A stretch of DNA of 64,000 nt from Iodobacter fluviatilis (GCF_900451195.1 NZ_UGHR01000003.1:1-64000); one strand, 5' to 3'. Shown: positions 54,277 to 63,541, counted from the stretch's first letter. A program made the numbers and translations. The notes: generated from the letters alone by a model not told the origin.

Positions 54277-55188
54277 ATGCAAATTGCAATGATTGGCCTC
54301 GGTAAAATGGGCAGTAATATGGCACGCCGTTTGGCTGCTGGCGGAGCCACCGTATTTGGCTTTGACGTAAGCGCCGAAACACGTAACCAACTGGCCGCAG
54401 ACCACGCCAATATCCGCAGTTTTGACTCCGTAGCCAGCCTGATTGCAGAATTACCAAGCCCACGCGTGGTATGGATGATGCTGCCAGCCGGTGAAATCAG
54501 CGAAACCATGTTTGGCGAGCTGACTGCACTCCTGGCACCAGGTGATTTAATTATTGATGGCGCAAACGCCATGTATAAAGACTCACAGCGCCATGCAAAA
54601 GAACTGAACGCCAAAGGCTTTAAGTTTATGGATGCGGGCGTATCTGGCGGCGTCTGGGGCTTAGCTAACGGCTACACCATCATGATTGGCGGTGAAAAAG
54701 ACGCATTTGCGATGGCAGAGCCCTTCGTTAAAATCCTGGCTCCGGCATCGGATCGCGGCTGGATTCACGCTGGCCCGGCAGGTAGCGGCCACTATGTGAA
54801 GATGGTTCACAACGGTATTGAATACGGCATGATGCAAGCTTTTGCCGAAGGCTTTGCCCTCTTGGAAGCCAAAAAAGAGCTGAATCTTGATCTGGCCGAA
54901 GTGGCTGAAACATGGCGTCATGGCTCGGTAATCCGCTCATGGCTGCTCGACTTAACTGCCGACACGCTGAAAAACGATACCAAACTAGAAGACATCCAAC
55001 CCTTCGTTCCTGATTCAGGCGAAGGCCGCTGGACCGTGCTGGAAGCGGTAGAGTTGGGCGTACCTGCACCGGTTATCGCAGCGTCGCTATTCCAACGCTA
55101 CACCACCCAGGGTAAAGGCGATTACGTCGCTAAATTGCTTTCCATGATGCGCAATGCCTTTGGCGGCCACCATGTAGCAAAGAAGTAA
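54277..55188 (+). CDS. 6-phosphogluconate dehydrogenase, short (GndA/YqeC-type)
   Basis: 303 aa, about 170 residues shorter than the classic dimeric enzyme. N-terminal Rossmann motif GLGKMGSNMARRLAAGG, then the family signature GVSGGVWGLANGY and a catalytic lysine region (YVKMVHNGIEYGMMQ). It oxidatively decarboxylates 6-phosphogluconate to ribulose 5-phosphate; short members commonly prefer NAD+. ATG 54277 has AAGG 9 nt upstream. The ATG at 54268 lies too close to that site. A terminator follows. Confidence 0.92.
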   Translation: MQIAMIGLGKMGSNMARRLAAGGATVFGFDVSAETRNQLAADHANIRSFDSVASLIAELPSPRVVWMMLPAGEISETMFGELTALLAPGDLIIDGANAMYKDSQRHAKELNAKGFKFMDAGVSGGVWGLANGYTIMIGGEKDAFAMAEPFVKILAPASDRGWIHAGPAGSGHYVKMVHNGIEYGMMQAFAEGFALLEAKKELNLDLAEVAETWRHGSVIRSWLLDLTADTLKNDTKLEDIQPFVPDSGEGRWTVLEAVELGVPAPVIAASLFQRYTTQGKGDYVAKLLSMMRNAFGGHHVAKK

Positions 55189-55200
55189 TTGTTTCACTCA

Positions 55201-55233
55201 GAAAAACCCGTCTTTTTTAAGACGGGTTTTTTT
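55201..55233. terminator. Bidirectional terminator
   Basis: AAAAACCCGTCTT-TTTT-AAGACGGGTTTTTTT serves both the 6-phosphogluconate dehydrogenase gene and the convergent MarR-GNAT gene, whose stop codon at 55232-55234 overlaps its end. Confidence 0.92.
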
Positions 55234-56143
55234 ATAGATCGAGCAGCATAAAGATTTCACAAGAGTGATGGCCCGTCGCCCCCATGGGCTCTGCAATCTG
55301 CCTGAAGCCCATTTTTTTATAAAGCGCCAATGCTGCAGGAAGGCATGCAGTCGTTTCTAAATAGCACTGCCGGTATCCCGCGTGCCTCGCAAAATCACAC
55401 GCCATGATCAGCAAACGCTTTCCCAGCCCCAAGCCCCGACAATCATCCAATAAATACATCTTTTGCAATTCACACACCGATGCATCTGCCCCGGCCAGCG
55501 GCGCAATCCCTGCCCCGCCTGATAAAGTCCCCGACTCTTTTTGAATCACCCAATAAGCCGCCCCAGCCTCTTGATAACAAGGGTAAAGCTGATCCAGATG
55601 TGGATCCGCCACACCATAACCACGCTCTTCACTCAGGCCATGCTCGGCAGAAACCTGCCGAATTACCGCAGCAACTGCAGCATTATCCGTTTCTGCCATC
55701 AGGCGAATTTGATAGCCCTTTTGCACGCGGGCGGCGTTTAAAGCCTGCCGGTATAAATCTAAACCCGCCTGCAGGCGCTGCTGCTCAGCAGGATCCAGCT
55801 GCTGTAAAACACATTCAATTTCTGCATCATATTCAGCATGCACAGCCCGTAAAACATCCCGCCCGGCCAGAGATAAAACAGCCTGCTTGCTGCGCTTATC
55901 GCTGGCATGAGCCTGCCATTGAATCAGCCCCTCTTCCGCTAATTTTTGCAGTGTGCGGCTGATATTGGATTTATCGATACGCAAACGCTCAGCCAGCTGC
56001 AAATTGGTCTGCATTGCCTGCTCCAGCTCGATCAGAATATGCGCCTCAACCGGGCTGAGATCGACCTTGCCACATTTTTTTGAAAACACGCCTAGCTCAC
56101 GGACAATATCCCGGGATACGGCTCTTAATGATCTGGCGTTCAT
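55232..56143 (-). CDS. MarR-family regulator fused to GNAT acetyltransferase
   Basis: 303 aa. Residues 1-140 form a winged-helix MarR domain (LSPVEAHILIELEQAMQ, then LAERLRIDKSNISRTLQKLA recognition region, then KRSKQAVLSLAGRD wing). Residues 150-303 form a GNAT domain with acetyl-CoA motif A (LLDDCRGLGLGKRLLIMACD) and CYLETTACLPAALALYKKMG. The fusion is known in bacteria; the acetyl acceptor is unknown. A 29-bp palindrome lies 9 bp upstream and probably mediates autoregulation. Confidence 0.92.
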   Translation of the reverse strand: MNARSLRAVSRDIVRELGVFSKKCGKVDLSPVEAHILIELEQAMQTNLQLAERLRIDKSNISRTLQKLAEEGLIQWQAHASDKRSKQAVLSLAGRDVLRAVHAEYDAEIECVLQQLDPAEQQRLQAGLDLYRQALNAARVQKGYQIRLMAETDNAAVAAVIRQVSAEHGLSEERGYGVADPHLDQLYPCYQEAGAAYWVIQKESGTLSGGAGIAPLAGADASVCELQKMYLLDDCRGLGLGKRLLIMACDFARHAGYRQCYLETTACLPAALALYKKMGFRQIAEPMGATGHHSCEIFMLLDL

Positions 56144-56151
56144 AGCGGCTC

Positions 56152-56180
56152 AAATATAGTTGCGATTTACAACTATATTT
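56152..56180. promoter_or_regulatory. Palindromic operator for the MarR-GNAT regulator
   Basis: AAATATAGTTG-CGATTTA-CAACTATATTT: perfect 11-bp arms with a 7-bp centre, directly upstream of the regulator start and 120 bp before the divergent M13 peptidase gene. Typical of MarR-type operators, so both genes could respond. Confidence 0.7.
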
Positions 56181-56300
56181 CATTCTTTCAGAAAACACCA
56201 TAGGCAGTTGATATTTTACATCTCGCTTACCCCAATATATTTAAACAGCATAGCCACGTAAATTCATCGCTCATCTCTCAATTAATAAGATTCCCGCCCC

Positions 56301-58316
56301 ATGTCTAATTCAATTCGCACCGCCATTGCTGCGCTATTTATTGCTGGCTCGGCATTCAGCCATGCCAATAATCTGGTTTTAGAAGCCGGTGCAATGGACA
56401 GATCGGCCGATCCTTGCAGTAATTTTTATCAATATGCCAATGGCCAATGGCTGGCGAATCATCCTGTGCCTGCGGATCGTGCCCGCTATGGGGCTTATGA
56501 TGAAGTTTTTGAGCGCAATCTCACGGCGCTTAAAAATATTATTGAAACGGCAGCTAAATCAAATAGTGCCAATGCTGCCGTACAAAAAGTGGGGGCATTT
56601 TATTTAAGCGGGATGGATGAAGCGCGTTTAGAGGCAGAAGGGGCAAAACCACTGGCAGAGCAATTAGCGCAGATCAGCGCAATTAAAACGCAGGCAGACC
56701 TTATTCAGGTATTAGCGCAGCTACATAAAGAAGGCATTAATCCGCTGTTTGATTTTAATGTTAGCCAAGATGCAAAGAATTCACTGCGCTATATCATGGA
56801 TTTATCTCAAGGCGGCTTAGGTTTACCCGATAGAGATTACTATTTAAAAACCGATAGCAAGCACCAAACACTACGCCGGCAATATAAGGCACATTTGGTG
56901 CAAATATTTAGTTTGTTAGGGGATAGCCCGCAGGCTGCTGAAAAAAATGCCATTCGTGTGCTTCGCTTAGAAACAGGTCTTGCCCGTGCATCAATGACAA
57001 AAGTTGAGCAGCGTAACCCTGAAGCCACTTACCATTTGCTTAATTTAAATGGCCTGCAAAAAATAAGCCCGCACTTTGCATGGCAAGCTTATTTTGAAGC
57101 AATGGGTGTTAGCAAGCCCTCTGATATAAATGTTTCACAGCCAAAATTTTTTAGCCATATCAGTAAGGCAATGGGCTCAATACCATTAGATGATTTAAAA
57201 ACCTATTTGCGCTGGCACTTAGCGCATGCTCAGGCCAAATACCTTTCTTCTGATTTTGTAAACGCCGATTTTTCTTTTTACAGCCAAGCACTGACGGGTA
57301 CAAAAGCATTGAGGCCTCGTTGGAAACGAGTATTAAAAAGCTTAGATCAGAATCTGGGCGAAGCACTGGGCGAGCTCTATGTTGCAGAATACTTTAGCCC
57401 TGCAGCCAAAACCGAAGCGCTGGAAATGGTGGCAAACATTAAGCTGGCCATGGCAGAGCGAATTAAAAATTCAGAATGGATGAGTGCAGTAACTAAAGAG
57501 CAGGCATTAAAAAAACTGGATAAGGTTGTGGTCAAAATTGGCTACCCGGATATCTGGCGCGATTACAGCAGCCTGCAAATTACCAAAGAATCGTACGCGG
57601 CTAATATCCGCCGCGGCCATGAGTTTGAATTTAAACGGCAGCTGGCTAAACTGGGCAAAGAAATTGACAGAAATGAATGGGGAATGACACCCTCTACAGT
57701 GAATGCCTATTACAACCCAAGCATGAATGAAATGGTTTTCCCTGCGGGTATATTGCAAGCACCGCTATTTCACGTTAATGCCGATACCGCCAGCAATTAT
57801 GGCAATACCGGCGCCACGATCGGCCATGAACTCATTCATGCTTTTGACGATGAAGGCAGCCAGTTTGATGGTGATGGCAATTTAAAAAGCTGGTGGACCA
57901 AGGAAGACAGAAAGAACTTTACCCAGCGAGTTACACGAATAGAAAAACAATTTGATGAGTTTAATCCGCTTGATAAGCTGCATATCAACGGCAAGCTCAC
58001 TGCGGGTGAAAATATTGCCGATCTGGGCGGATTAACAATTGCCTTTCAGGCCTTAAAGAAATCTTTGGCCGGCAAGCCACAGGCGGAGAAAATAGATGGT
58101 CTTAGCCAGGAGCAACGCTTCTTTATTGCCAATGCACAAAGCTTCAGAAGTAATACCCGGCCAGAAGAATTACGCCTGCAAATACTCACCGACCCGCATG
58201 CACCAGAAAAATACCGTGTGATTGCGCCAATTGCCAATATGCCAGAATTTGCCGCGGCTTTTTCATGCGATAAATCAGCATTAAGAAGTGAAGATAAGCG
58301 GGTTAATATTTGGTAG
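56301..58316 (+). CDS. M13-family zinc metallopeptidase (neprilysin/PepO-like)
   Basis: 671 aa secreted endopeptidase. Signal peptide (IAALFIAGSAFSHA). The N-terminal M13 domain begins at DPCSNFYQYANGQWLANHPV. The catalytic domain has H509-ELI-H513 (TIGHELIHAFDDEGSQFDG) and the third zinc ligand E570 in ENIADLGGL, plus NAYYNPSMNEMVFPAGILQA before the active site. All catalytic residues are present. The C-terminal CxxW of the family reads as W at the very end with a Cys about 18 residues before. Monocistronic. Confidence 0.95.
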   Translation: MSNSIRTAIAALFIAGSAFSHANNLVLEAGAMDRSADPCSNFYQYANGQWLANHPVPADRARYGAYDEVFERNLTALKNIIETAAKSNSANAAVQKVGAFYLSGMDEARLEAEGAKPLAEQLAQISAIKTQADLIQVLAQLHKEGINPLFDFNVSQDAKNSLRYIMDLSQGGLGLPDRDYYLKTDSKHQTLRRQYKAHLVQIFSLLGDSPQAAEKNAIRVLRLETGLARASMTKVEQRNPEATYHLLNLNGLQKISPHFAWQAYFEAMGVSKPSDINVSQPKFFSHISKAMGSIPLDDLKTYLRWHLAHAQAKYLSSDFVNADFSFYSQALTGTKALRPRWKRVLKSLDQNLGEALGELYVAEYFSPAAKTEALEMVANIKLAMAERIKNSEWMSAVTKEQALKKLDKVVVKIGYPDIWRDYSSLQITKESYAANIRRGHEFEFKRQLAKLGKEIDRNEWGMTPSTVNAYYNPSMNEMVFPAGILQAPLFHVNADTASNYGNTGATIGHELIHAFDDEGSQFDGDGNLKSWWTKEDRKNFTQRVTRIEKQFDEFNPLDKLHINGKLTAGENIADLGGLTIAFQALKKSLAGKPQAEKIDGLSQEQRFFIANAQSFRSNTRPEELRLQILTDPHAPEKYRVIAPIANMPEFAAAFSCDKSALRSEDKRVNIW

Positions 58317-58324
58317 ATTAATTT

Positions 58325-58352
58325 CAGGATGGGCATAAAAGTTGCCCATCCT
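58325..58352. terminator. Stem-loop between convergent M13 and AIM24 genes
   Basis: CAGGATGGGCA-TAAAAG-TTGCCCATCCTG is a long perfect stem without a T-run. Position between two stops (58316 and 58365) fits a shared transcription end or mRNA-protecting hairpin. Confidence 0.6.
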
Positions 58353-58364
58353 GAGAATACCGTT

Positions 58365-59096
58365 CTAAGCTTTCAAGTTCTGCGCAACAAACCCATTCAG
58401 GCTGTTTAATTCACTTTTATTTAAAGATGGCAATTGCGCAATAATATGTGCCAGTGCAGAGTGATCATTCAGGCCAAATTCTGAAGATTGAATCAACACC
58501 GTGCCCTGGCCACTGAAATCAATCTGCTTTTCTTCGCCTGATAAAGTAATGCTTGTCATTGCGCCCACCGCCGACAATACATTGGTGACATGCTCGTAAT
58601 CATAGCGGTATGAAGGGCTGGGGCAATCTGCCCAGCCTAAAATGGCCTGCTCATCCACGCGGCATGGCAAATCTAAAAAGTGTACCGGGCCATTACTTGA
58701 GGCGATTAATTTACCATTGCCCATCAAGGTTAAAAAACCTGGCATGGTGGATTCCTGGCAAATAATATTTTTGCTGAAACCCAGCAAATGGCTGGCCTTA
58801 ATCGTCATATTCGCGTCTTCAAGATCATAGCAGGCGATATCATTGCCATTATCTCCAAGAATCAATTGCCCCTGCCCTTTGGCAACGACAAAATGATTGA
58901 TATAAAGCGGAGAATTAAATGATTGCTTAACTAAAATATCCAGCAGGCTGGAACCCAGTGCATTAAATTGCAGCTGTCCATAAAATGCAATCATTTTACC
59001 CTTACGGATAAATATTTCATCGGCCACATCCACCACAAAGGCAAAACGATTCAGATTATCGTTTTTAGGTAAATTACCGGGATTATAAATAGTCAT
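58365..59096 (-). CDS. AIM24-family protein, diverged paralogue 1
   Basis: 243 aa. The AIM24 (DUF124) beta-rich fold is recognisable from GKMIAFYGQLQFNALGSSLL, HFVVAKGQGQLILGDNGND and VHFLDLPCRVDEQAILGW, aligning with the two genes upstream. It is the most diverged of the three, lacking their GQGLFTTT block and having a longer C-terminus. It starts on the last base of the preceding stop (TAATG). Function unknown; AIM24 proteins are often found in Ter/stress gene neighbourhoods. Confidence 0.78.
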   Translation of the reverse strand: MTIYNPGNLPKNDNLNRFAFVVDVADEIFIRKGKMIAFYGQLQFNALGSSLLDILVKQSFNSPLYINHFVVAKGQGQLILGDNGNDIACYDLEDANMTIKASHLLGFSKNIICQESTMPGFLTLMGNGKLIASSNGPVHFLDLPCRVDEQAILGWADCPSPSYRYDYEHVTNVLSAVGAMTSITLSGEEKQIDFSGQGTVLIQSSEFGLNDHSALAHIIAQLPSLNKSELNSLNGFVAQNLKA

Positions 59097-59737
59097 TATC
59101 TTTCACTCGCCTGAATATAAACCGTGCCCTGCCCCATAAACTTCACTTGGTAGGATTCGCCCGAAGCCTGTCCGACAAAAGTTTTCCAATTTAAATCGGT
59201 CACAATGGCAGAAGTCAGATTTCCTTTGTGGCCAATATAGGCATTAGGATCGACAAACACCGGCTGCTCGGCGGTAACAGGCAAGGCAATCGCATTTCCA
59301 TCCGATAAAATCGCCATTTCGCCCGTGCCTTGCAAGGTGGTGGTAAACAAACCCTGCCCACTCACCGCGCCGCGCACCATGCTCTGCACGCCGCCCTGAT
59401 TGCCCAGAAACATGGTGCCAACGGTGAGCCGTGCATCGTAGGCAAGCAGGGTTTCGCTCTCTACATACACCATCTCATTATTGACCTGAATAATGCTGAC
59501 AAATAATCCATCATGCCCGTAATAAACTTTGCCACTCCCCTTGGCCACCATCACGGCATTGCTTTCGCTGGTTACCGTGCGCATCGCCAGGTCTTGCACT
59601 CCGCCACCGGCCAGAAAAGAGCGGGCGAAATTAAGCTTGCCCTGATAAGCAATCATTGAGCCTTTTTTGGCAAAGACTTCTTCATTATTCAGGGTGATTT
59701 CAATCAGTTTTTCATTGATTTGCGTGTAAGAAGGCAT
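59096..59737 (-). CDS. AIM24-family protein, paralogue 2
   Basis: 213 aa. Clear AIM24 pattern: EVFAKKGSMIAYQGKLNFAR, ESNAVMVAKGSGKVYYGHDG, AVSGQGLFTTTLQGTGEMAI, VFVDPNAYIGHKGNL and a final FMGQGTVYIQASER. Roughly half-identical by eye to paralogue 3. No signal peptide or membrane helix. Middle gene of the three-gene operon. Confidence 0.9.
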   Translation of the reverse strand: MPSYTQINEKLIEITLNNEEVFAKKGSMIAYQGKLNFARSFLAGGGVQDLAMRTVTSESNAVMVAKGSGKVYYGHDGLFVSIIQVNNEMVYVESETLLAYDARLTVGTMFLGNQGGVQSMVRGAVSGQGLFTTTLQGTGEMAILSDGNAIALPVTAEQPVFVDPNAYIGHKGNLTSAIVTDLNWKTFVGQASGESYQVKFMGQGTVYIQASER

Positions 59738-59765
59738 GGCTTAATCCTTAAATGGCAGGCAAGTT

Positions 59766-60383
59766 TTAACGCTCAGCAGGCTGGATATACACCACGCCCT
59801 GGCCGGTAAACTTAAATTGATAAGATTCACCCGATGCCTCGCCCACCATCGTCCGCCAGTTCACATCAAATACAAACTCTTGAGAGATATTGCCCTTGTA
59901 GCCAATAAAGGCATCCGGATCCACAAACAAGGGGGAATTTGGCCCTACTTCCAACGTAATCAGATTGCCCCGCGAAATCACCGCGATATTGCCGCTGCCC
60001 TCTACCGTGGTGGTGAATAAGCCCTGACCCGATGCCGCCCCGCGCAGGCCAGCAAAGGAGGTGTTGGTTTTAAGGCCCATGTCGTAAGCCAAGAGGCTGC
60101 TGCTTTCAATAAACAGCTTTTCATTTGCCAGCGGAATCACAGCAATTTCGGCCGCATTATGGGCAAAAAACACTTTGCCCGTGCCGCTGGTTTGCATCAG
60201 CGACATGCCTTCGTTGCTCACCTTACGTTTGAGTGCACCAAACAAACCTTCACCGCCCAGAATAGCTTTTTCAAACTTCATCGAGCCGGTGTAGGCCACC
60301 ATCGCACCAGCAATCGCCAGTACTTTTTCATTCTGCAAATCCACCTCTAGCAGGCGATCTGTGTTGATTCTGAAACTGCTCAC
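59766..60383 (-). CDS. AIM24-family protein, paralogue 3
   Basis: 205 aa. Same motif series as its neighbour (AIAGAMVAYTGSMKFEKAIL, AASGQGLFTTTVEGSGNIAV, FVDPDAFIGYKGNI, FTGQGVVYIQPAER). The GTG at 60383 is preferred over the ATG at 60398 because AGGAGAGG lies 4-11 nt upstream of the GTG and covers the ATG-proximal codons. First gene of the AIM24 operon; terB with its own terminator lies upstream. Confidence 0.9.
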   Translation of the reverse strand: MSSFRINTDRLLEVDLQNEKVLAIAGAMVAYTGSMKFEKAILGGEGLFGALKRKVSNEGMSLMQTSGTGKVFFAHNAAEIAVIPLANEKLFIESSSLLAYDMGLKTNTSFAGLRGAASGQGLFTTTVEGSGNIAVISRGNLITLEVGPNSPLFVDPDAFIGYKGNISQEFVFDVNWRTMVGEASGESYQFKFTGQGVVYIQPAER

Positions 60384-60571
60384 AACGCCTCTCCTCATGA
60401 TGCATGATGACTGGCAGATGGATGCCAGCGGCTATTTATCTGACATAATACTGGATAACAGTAGTGGATTTAGCAAGGGTAATGCGGGGATATAAACAGA
60501 ATATATTTTGTGTTTCTTACATAAATGCCACAATATAACTAGGCTTACAGCGATCTCTCATCATTTGAGGC

Positions 60572-60598
60572 AAAAAAAAACCTGCCTGAGCAGGTTTC
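60572..60598 (-). terminator. Terminator of the TerB-like gene
   Basis: On the minus strand GAAACCTGC-TCAG-GCAGG followed by nine T. It separates the TerB-like transcript from the AIM24 operon. The 60399-60571 stretch beyond it is AT-rich and presumably holds the AIM24 promoter, which I could not place. Confidence 0.9.
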
Positions 60599-60611
60599 AA
60601 TTCAATCAACA

Positions 60612-61070
60612 TTAATTTAAACCGAACTCCGCTTCGTTCAGCGCCAGCTCATGGCAAATGGCAATCACCATTTTCTTTTCGCTGGCATCAAAATCACCAT
60701 CGGCAATACCAATAGCACAACAAACACGAACCATTAATTTGCCTGCATCTGTATTGCTTTTAATTTTAGCGATTGTTTTAAGCGCTTCTGCCTTGCCAAT
60801 TTCATAATCAAAATCAAATTTCAGCGCTACTTTATTAAAAGAGTCGATCACATCGGCCTGATCAAATACTTTTAATTCATCCGAATTATTAATATAGCCC
60901 AGCATTTTCTGCTTTTCATCTGCACTAATCTTACCGTCACTACTTGCAACTAAAGTACAGCCTGCAATCACTGCATTTAAAAAATCTTTATTTTTAAATT
61001 TAGTTACTTCATTAGCCAGCATTGTGCTGGCATCCTGACCCATCTTTTTGATCGAATCTAATAAAGCCAT
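60612..61070 (-). CDS. TerB-family tellurite-resistance-like protein
   Basis: 152 aa, all-helical. TerB pattern is present: AGCTLVASSDGKISADEKQK in the first half and VCCAIGIADGDFDASEKKMV in the second, the paired acidic (D-D-E) loops thought to bind metal. ATG 61070 is chosen with AGGAGA 7-12 nt upstream. TerB and AIM24 proteins co-occur in stress-response loci, so the 58365-61070 block may be functionally linked, although transcribed as two units. Confidence 0.88.
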   Translation of the reverse strand: MALLDSIKKMGQDASTMLANEVTKFKNKDFLNAVIAGCTLVASSDGKISADEKQKMLGYINNSDELKVFDQADVIDSFNKVALKFDFDYEIGKAEALKTIAKIKSNTDAGKLMVRVCCAIGIADGDFDASEKKMVIAICHELALNEAEFGLN

Positions 61071-61157
61071 GGTCTGTCTCCTGCTGAGTTTAAGCAAACG
61101 ATGAAGATCTAAAATAGATGATACTCATGTTTAGGTCTGCGGCAGAAGAAATAGTTC

Positions 61158-61198
61158 ATTTATACCCAATAATGATACAAATCTGATTGGGTATAAAT
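61158..61198. promoter_or_regulatory. Perfect 13-bp inverted repeat between the helicase and TerB genes
   Basis: ATTTATACCCAAT (61158-61170) and ATTGGGTATAAAT (61186-61198) with a 15-nt centre. No T-run follows on either side. It could be an operator for the TerB-like gene, a weak terminator of the helicase transcript, or a small repeat. The rest of 61071-61261 shows nothing recognisable. Confidence 0.5.
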
Positions 61199-61261
61199 AA
61201 TTATTCAGAAATTTAAATCAATTCAATAAAGTTGCAATGCAACAAATACATTGGCATTCTT

Positions 61262-62500
61262 TTATTGATTTTCTTGTTCTGCGCGTGCAGCCGCAGCACG
61301 TAATTTATCTTTTTTACTCATTCGCACGCCTTTCACTCCGCCCGTATTGGCCGCCACAGGCATGCTGATCAGCTTGGCTTCAAAGCCTGCAATCACTTCA
61401 CGGCTAAGGCGGATATTTTGCCGAGTTTCGATCAGACGAAAATGCGCTTCGGTGGCAGCACTCACTAGGCTGATCGCCGTGCCACTCGCACCATTTCTAC
61501 CCGTGCGGCCAATACGATGGGTGTAATCCACCGGCGAGCGCGGCAAATCGTAATTCACGACCAAGGGCAGGCCGTCGATGTCGATACCACGACCAGCCAG
61601 ATCGGTCGCCACCACCACTTGCAGGCTGCCCGATTTAAATTCGGCCAGCACCTGATTACGGCGACCCTGGCTAAATTCGCCATGGAAAGGCGCGGCGTTA
61701 ATGCCTTTAGCGTAAAGCGTATTAGCCAGTTGCTCGCTGCCATGCTTGCTGGACACAAACACCAGCATCCGCTGGCCTGCATTTTCTTTAATCAGATGCG
61801 CAAGTACATCAGCGCGACGCTCGGCATCCACAAAAATCGCCCGCTGCAAGATATCCGGCTGGCTTGTTTCGGTGGCTGCAATCATCACCCGCGTTGGCAT
61901 ATTTAATATGCCAGTCGCTAGGGCATTTACATCTTCAGGAAAAGTCGCAGAGAAAAACAGGCTTTGGCGCTTGGCAGGTAACAGTGCCAGGATGCGGTTA
62001 ATTTCGGCAGCAAAACCCATGTCCAGCAGGCGATCGGCTTCGTCCAGTACTAGGGTATTAAAAAACTCAGGCCGAACAGCATTCTTGTCGATTAAATCCA
62101 GCAAGCGGCCAGGCGTTGCCACCAGCACATCGGCCCCACCACGCAGCAGCATCATTTGCGGATTAATCGCCACACCACCAAATACCGTCGCCAGCTTGAT
62201 AGGCCGAGTCATTTTGCCTAAAGCCGCCAACAAGCCCTTGATCTCCTCACCCACCTGCACTGCCAGCTCACGCGTTGGCACTAAAATCAGCGCCTTGCTG
62301 CTGCCCGTTGTCATCAGATGCAGCAGAGGCAAAACATAAGCAGCCGTTTTGCCCGAGCCGGTCTGAGCCTGCGCCAGAATATCTTCTCCCCACAGCACAG
62401 CAGGAATCACCTCCGCCTGAACCGGCGTTGGGGTGATATAGGATTTTTTGCTGGCAGCAAGTAAAACGGCGGGTGACAGACCCAGAGCGGAAAAGGACAT
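61262..62500 (-). CDS. DEAD-box RNA helicase (RhlE-like)
   Basis: 412 aa. All core motifs are present: Q motif (PTPVQAEVIP), AQTGSGKTA, PTRELA, TPGRL, DEAD in VLDEADRLLDMGF, SAT, RGIDID and HRIGRTGR. A short basic C-terminal tail (KKDKLRAAAARAEQ) may aid RNA binding. ATP-dependent RNA unwinding, probably in ribosome assembly or mRNA turnover. ATG 62500 begins at MSFSALGL, the normal family start. The longer frame is non-homologous. Confidence 0.93.
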   Translation of the reverse strand: MSFSALGLSPAVLLAASKKSYITPTPVQAEVIPAVLWGEDILAQAQTGSGKTAAYVLPLLHLMTTGSSKALILVPTRELAVQVGEEIKGLLAALGKMTRPIKLATVFGGVAINPQMMLLRGGADVLVATPGRLLDLIDKNAVRPEFFNTLVLDEADRLLDMGFAAEINRILALLPAKRQSLFFSATFPEDVNALATGILNMPTRVMIAATETSQPDILQRAIFVDAERRADVLAHLIKENAGQRMLVFVSSKHGSEQLANTLYAKGINAAPFHGEFSQGRRNQVLAEFKSGSLQVVVATDLAGRGIDIDGLPLVVNYDLPRSPVDYTHRIGRTGRNGASGTAISLVSAATEAHFRLIETRQNIRLSREVIAGFEAKLISMPVAANTGGVKGVRMSKKDKLRAAAARAEQENQ

Positions 62501-62708
62501 GATGGGCCTTAGATAATATTTCTGACGGGTGCGAAGTATAAGCGAGATGACGGAAGCTGTCCTTGTGGATAGGACAGGATGCAAAACTGAGCGGGCTTGT
62601 TATTTACCCAAGTCAGCTCTCGTTTGGCAGGTCGTGCTCAGCCAGCGGCTAGGCGCGGGATAAGCATAGCAGTAGCAAGCAGCGTCAGCTAAAACGATAA
62701 GATGCGAT

Positions 62709-63488
62709 ATGACTGAGGATTTAAAGGTGAAACTGCAATACTTGCTGGCAACGCTCCTAACAAGCTGGCTGCTGCCTGCCACGGCTGCAGATCTCAGCCT
62801 GTGCTATGAGGATGTCGATGTCTATCCATGGGTGTACGGCAAGAATGAAGGGCTGGATCGCTATCTGCTCCAGACTGTTGCCAACCGGCTGAAAATTGAT
62901 ATTGAATATCGCCCCCGGCCTTGGAAGCGCTGTCAATATGAAGTCCGCAATGGCATCAGTGATGGCATGTTTTCAGCCTCCTACACGGTGGAGCGGCAAC
63001 AATACGCAGTTTATCCGACGCTACCCAACGGAGAGCCCGACCCCAGCTACCGCATGGCCAAGGATGACTACCGCATCTATCGCCGCATTGGCTCCGCCAT
63101 GGACGGGCAGAATATGCACATGAGCCATATCAAGATGATTGGTATCCAAGCGGGCTATAGCATTTATTCTGAGCTTCTCGCAGCAGGTTATGGCCTAGAA
63201 GACAGCTCGAAAAATGTCAGTGATCTGATGCGTAAACTGGATGCGGGTATTGTCGATGTCGTCATTACGTTGCAAGGCCCGGCCCAGCATACTCTGCAAA
63301 CTTTGCCTCAGCTGGCCAGCCGCATCGAGATGCTGCCGATTCCGTACAAAATTAACAACTTGTATCTGCCCCTCAGTAAAGGCTACTGCCAAAAGCAAGC
63401 AGAACGCTGCCAAGCACTCTGGCAGGAAATCCGCAATGTCCGAGAAACTGCGCAATACCAGAGCATGTTAAAAGCACACGGCTTTTGA
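62709..63488 (+). CDS. Periplasmic solute-binding protein, family 3-like
   Basis: 259 aa. Signal peptide (LLATLLTSWLLPATAAD), then a two-lobed solute-binding fold: WVYGKNEGLDRYLLQTVANR, YRPRPWKRCQYEVRNGISDG and IGIQAGYSIYSELLAAGY. Members with the RPWKRC pattern are usually orphan amino-acid-type binding proteins without adjacent permeases. Here too no permease is adjacent. Ligand unknown. Confidence 0.85.
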   Translation: MTEDLKVKLQYLLATLLTSWLLPATAADLSLCYEDVDVYPWVYGKNEGLDRYLLQTVANRLKIDIEYRPRPWKRCQYEVRNGISDGMFSASYTVERQQYAVYPTLPNGEPDPSYRMAKDDYRIYRRIGSAMDGQNMHMSHIKMIGIQAGYSIYSELLAAGYGLEDSSKNVSDLMRKLDAGIVDVVITLQGPAQHTLQTLPQLASRIEMLPIPYKINNLYLPLSKGYCQKQAERCQALWQEIRNVRETAQYQSMLKAHGF

Positions 63489-63541
63489 TCCTATCAAATT
63501 TATAGCGCTCACATTCACGCCTCAGTGCCATCTTGGGGCAT

